Shown here piece after piece: positions 61,524-64,000 of a stretch of 64,000 nt of DNA. The position numbers were made by a program, and so were the translations under genes. Under the pieces are notes generated by a model. The model did no database searches and was not told the origin of the DNA. It saw nothing but the letters and a program-made list of their open reading frames with translations. The DNA is taken from the NCBI GenBank assembly GCA_023396255.1, contig JAEWWU010000014.1, positions 16,419-80,418 on the forward strand, in the 5' to 3' direction. Each line of letters starts with the position of its first letter. The stretch's first letter is position 1. Source of the stretch: Bacteroidota bacterium. GTDB lineage: Bacteria > Bacteroidota > Bacteroidia > Bacteroidales > Porphyromonadaceae.

Positions 61524-63874
61524 ATTTAATTGAATCCATTCAAAATTTGAATGCAGCTCAGCAAGAAGCTGTTATGTATGATGGAGGACCTGCCTTAATT
61601 ATAGCTGGAGCCGGGTCTGGTAAAACCCGAGTAATAACCCACAAATTGGCCCTACTGATAGAGCAAGGATACAATCCAGAAAAGTTATACGCCTTAACTT
61701 TTACAAATAAAGCTGCCAGAGAAATGAGGGAGCGAGTGGTTGGTATGATAGATCCATCTAAGGCTTATCAGATCAAAATGGGTACTTTCCACTCCATCTT
61801 TGCTCGTCTATTGCGGACTTACGCTTCTTTATTAGGGTACAACAAAGATTTTTCCATCTTAGATACCTCGGATAGTAAATCTCTTGTTCGCAAAATTGTT
61901 TCGGATCTAAAATTGGAAGATAAGACCTATACAACCAAACGAGTCTTGAATAGAATCTCATCGGCTAAGAATAATTTAGTTTCTCCAGAGATGTATGCTT
62001 CAGACAAGCAATTATTGCATCAAGATAATGCAGACCATTTTGGAGCTATGCATAAGATTTATGCCGTTTATTGTGCCCGATGCCGGCAGAATAATGCTAT
62101 GGACTTCGATGATTTACTTTTCAAGTTCAATGTATTGCTTAGAGATTATCCGGAAGTTTTGAGCGAATGTCAGTCCAATATAGATTACCTATTGATTGAC
62201 GAATACCAAGACACCAACTTATCCCAATTCACATTGATCCGTAAGCTAGTGTCACATAACGGACGAATTTTTGCTGTGGGGGATGATGCTCAAAGTATTT
62301 ATGCATTCAGAGGAGCCAACATTGACAATATACTGGGGTTTTCTTCAATTTTTCCTTCTGCTAAGATCTTTAGACTGGAACAGAATTATAGATCAACACA
62401 AAACATAGTCAATATTGCCAATGGATTGATTGCTCATAATCAACGCCGCATCCCTAAGGAACTTTACTCTCTGAAGGAGGCTGGAGATTTGGTTGAACTA
62501 AACGAACACGATAGTGCTTATTCGGAGGCTGATTATGTAGTACGCTTTATCTCTCGCAACCATCTCTTGGATGGGATTCCTTATGCAAGGCAAGCTGTTT
62601 TGTACAGGACCAATGCCCAAAGTCGTATTCTGGAAGATGCTCTACGCCGTGCTTCTATTCCTTACACTATTTATGGCGGTACCTCTTTTTATTCAAGGCA
62701 AGAAATTAAACAGGCAATGGCTTTTGTGCAGGTATTGGTTAATCCATACAATAACGAAGCTCTTATACGCACTCTCTCTTTTCCCAAGAAAGGAATTGGG
62801 GAAAAAACCATTGAGAAACTCTTGCTATTAGCTTCGGAGAATAATCTCTCCCTTTATAATGTGATGGAGTCTGTCGCTATGGGGACTTTTTCTCACATCT
62901 TTTCAACTTCGGTTGCTAGTAAGCTGAGAAAACATTTGGAAACCATTGCAACAATGGCCAATTATCCGAATAATGTAGAAAACAACTCTCTACCAACGCT
63001 TAGTGGATGGATTGAGTACATCCTACGTCTTTCCGGTGTTGCTCAAGTTTATGCTCAAGATAGTAGTGTAGAGAGCCAAGCAAGACTAGACAATCTTAAA
63101 GAATTGGTTTCTGGAGCAGGTGATTTTGAAGAGCAATATAGACAGGACTACTCTAACCAAGACACGGCAACCCCTTCTTTAGCTCTGAATCATCTGTCCT
63201 TGTTTGTACAAAGTGTTTCCTTATTGACAGATCAAGATACCCAACAGCAAGTAGATAGTGTACAGCTGATGACTATTCACGCAGCCAAAGGGTTGGAGTT
63301 TGAAAGCGTAATTATTTGTGGCATAGAAGAAACCATATTGCCCTCTTCTATGAGTTTGGAACAAACAGCAGTAGAGGAAGAGCGTCGCTTGCTTTATGTT
63401 GCTATAACAAGAGCAGAGAAAATATGCAGTCTCAACTACGCACGGATGCGTCGGAGAAATGGACGAGATGAATTGATGCTTCCCAGCCGTTTTATCAGAG
63501 AGTTAGATTCCAAGCTACTTCGAGAAAAAACAACCTCTTCGGGGATATACTACAATGCATTGCGACAAAACCTCGAAACAAGACAAGAAAATACAGCCAT
63601 TAATAAGAAGCAAGAATCAAAATTTTCCGGAAAAAAATCTTATATCGGAACTTATGAGAAGAATACCTTAGAGCAGTTCACTGTTTCTCATCTTTCCCTG
63701 CCAAATGGCGACTTTTTTTCCATTGGAGACCAAGTTGAGCACAAAACTTTTGGCAAAGGAGTTATACAAGAACTATTCGATGACGACTGTAACAGCAGGG
63801 TTACTGTTTTGTTCGAAGACAATGTCACTCGCAAACTCCTATTACGCTTTGCACATCTCAAAAAAGAAAATTGA
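61520..63874 (+). CDS. UvrD/PcrA-type DNA helicase
   Basis: Superfamily 1A 3'-5' helicase of 784 residues for excision or mismatch repair and for removing proteins from DNA. Motifs: NAAQQEAV (Q), GAGSGKTRV (I), TFTNKAAREMRER (Ia), LLIDEYQDTN (II), GDDAQSIYAFRGA (III), LEQNYRSTQNI (IV), QLMTIHAAKGLEFESVII (V) and VAITRAEK (VI). The C-terminal 50 residues form the PcrA-type Tudor-like fold (GDQVEHKTFGKGVIQEL). Its ATG lies inside the stop of the SWIM gene (ATGA), so the two are translationally coupled. Confidence 0.94.
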   Translation: MNLIESIQNLNAAQQEAVMYDGGPALIIAGAGSGKTRVITHKLALLIEQGYNPEKLYALTFTNKAAREMRERVVGMIDPSKAYQIKMGTFHSIFARLLRTYASLLGYNKDFSILDTSDSKSLVRKIVSDLKLEDKTYTTKRVLNRISSAKNNLVSPEMYASDKQLLHQDNADHFGAMHKIYAVYCARCRQNNAMDFDDLLFKFNVLLRDYPEVLSECQSNIDYLLIDEYQDTNLSQFTLIRKLVSHNGRIFAVGDDAQSIYAFRGANIDNILGFSSIFPSAKIFRLEQNYRSTQNIVNIANGLIAHNQRRIPKELYSLKEAGDLVELNEHDSAYSEADYVVRFISRNHLLDGIPYARQAVLYRTNAQSRILEDALRRASIPYTIYGGTSFYSRQEIKQAMAFVQVLVNPYNNEALIRTLSFPKKGIGEKTIEKLLLLASENNLSLYNVMESVAMGTFSHIFSTSVASKLRKHLETIATMANYPNNVENNSLPTLSGWIEYILRLSGVAQVYAQDSSVESQARLDNLKELVSGAGDFEEQYRQDYSNQDTATPSLALNHLSLFVQSVSLLTDQDTQQQVDSVQLMTIHAAKGLEFESVIICGIEETILPSSMSLEQTAVEEERRLLYVAITRAEKICSLNYARMRRRNGRDELMLPSRFIRELDSKLLREKTTSSGIYYNALRQNLETRQENTAINKKQESKFSGKKSYIGTYEKNTLEQFTVSHLSLPNGDFFSIGDQVEHKTFGKGVIQELFDDDCNSRVTVLFEDNVTRKLLLRFAHLKKEN

Positions 63875-63917
63875 ACCTTAATTCCGCAACACTATAATTT
63901 AACTTTATTTATAAGTT

Positions 63918-63942
63918 CCTGAGCAACAAAAAGTTGCCCAGG
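63918..63942 (+). terminator. Terminator-like hairpin after the helicase gene
   Basis: CCTGAGCAAC pairs with GTTGCCCAGG around five A, with one A-C mismatch; ATTTTG follows. It is the only such structure in the 126 nt after the stop. Confidence 0.55.
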
Positions 63943-64000
63943 ATTTTGCCATGTCAGAATTTTCACTTATCTTAGTGTTGCAATTAGAAAACAAGCGAAA

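Noticed and set aside
1..64000. tRNA, rRNA, CRISPR, insertion sequence or prophage
   Set aside because: I looked for T-loop motifs, repeat-spacer arrays, transposase or integrase signatures and phage genes in all gaps and found none.

Overview
The window looks like chromosomal DNA of a Bacteroidales bacterium, most likely of the Porphyromonas group. The evidence is AT-rich DNA; repeated promoter elements of the Bacteroidetes -7 type (TAnnTTTG) in front of transcription units; protein families found mainly in Bacteroidetes (DUF4290, DUF4835, a START-like DUF, LptE-like lipoprotein, GHL10 lipoprotein, the long form of LysS); and gene orders typical of the phylum (lysS-gpsA-pgi, DUF4290-murA-rimM-dxr, coaBC-DUF4835-recN, thyA-folA, trkA-trkH). 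I saw no rRNA, tRNA, CRISPR array, insertion sequence or prophage. Genus-level placement is an inference.

Layout. 1-10076 (+): a 5'-truncated TlpA-like lipoprotein; a small ribbon-helix-helix-like protein coupled to tadA; folP, c-di-AMP cyclase, rpe and comEC; then a membrane NDP-sugar dehydratase and a GH92-like lipoprotein with altered active-site motifs. 10077-10862 (-): a formate/nitrite channel whose stop codon abuts the previous stop. 11435-25033 (+): an ECF sigma factor, a sigma-54 activator, lptE, a conserved hypothetical, a C_GCAxxG_C_C redox protein, dnaN and a DnaQ-like exonuclease, coaBC, DUF4835, recN, rlmB, ridA, pta and ackA. 25243-43983 (-): dxr, rimM, murA, DUF4290, pgi, gpsA and lysS; then hemW, a GHL10 lipoprotein, panC, queA, a transglutaminase-like protein, a nitroreductase, a VanZ-like protein, oxyR, dedA and glnS. 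44519-63874 (+): START-like protein, hflX, DUF805, thyA, folA, hisS, dxs, trkA, trkH, aspS, a Nif3-like protein, a zinc-ribbon coiled-coil protein, tilS, a SWIM protein with a decayed SNF2 lobe, and a UvrD/PcrA helicase.

How the genes fit together. Most are housekeeping: folate and thymidylate (folP, thyA, folA), CoA (panC, coaBC), isoprenoids (dxs, dxr), cell wall and outer membrane (murA, lptE, capD-like), acetate fermentation (pta, ackA, with the FNT channel for formate), translation (lysS, glnS, hisS, aspS, tadA, tilS, queA, rimM, rlmB) and DNA repair (recN, uvrD, dnaN). CdaA and TrkAH may be linked through c-di-AMP control of potassium, but nothing in the sequence proves it here.

The most unusual signals are: (1) a dispersed intergenic hairpin repeat, three copies, each an AGGGAATTA-type arm, an 8-nt loop and the complementary arm, at 11.1, 33.3 and 47.0 kb; the 11.1 kb copy sits inside a second, outer inverted repeat; (2) a SWIM protein carrying a recognisable but apparently ATPase-dead SNF2 half; (3) a GH92-like lipoprotein with degenerate catalytic motifs; (4) -7 promoter elements directly against start codons (thyA, hflX, the sigma-54 activator), suggesting leaderless mRNAs; (5) an orphan terminator, a 9-codon frame and a 100-nt-spaced direct repeat in the 44.0-44.5 kb divergent region; (6) active-site substitutions in MurA (Asp at the Cys115 position) and CoaBC (Asp125, Ser158).
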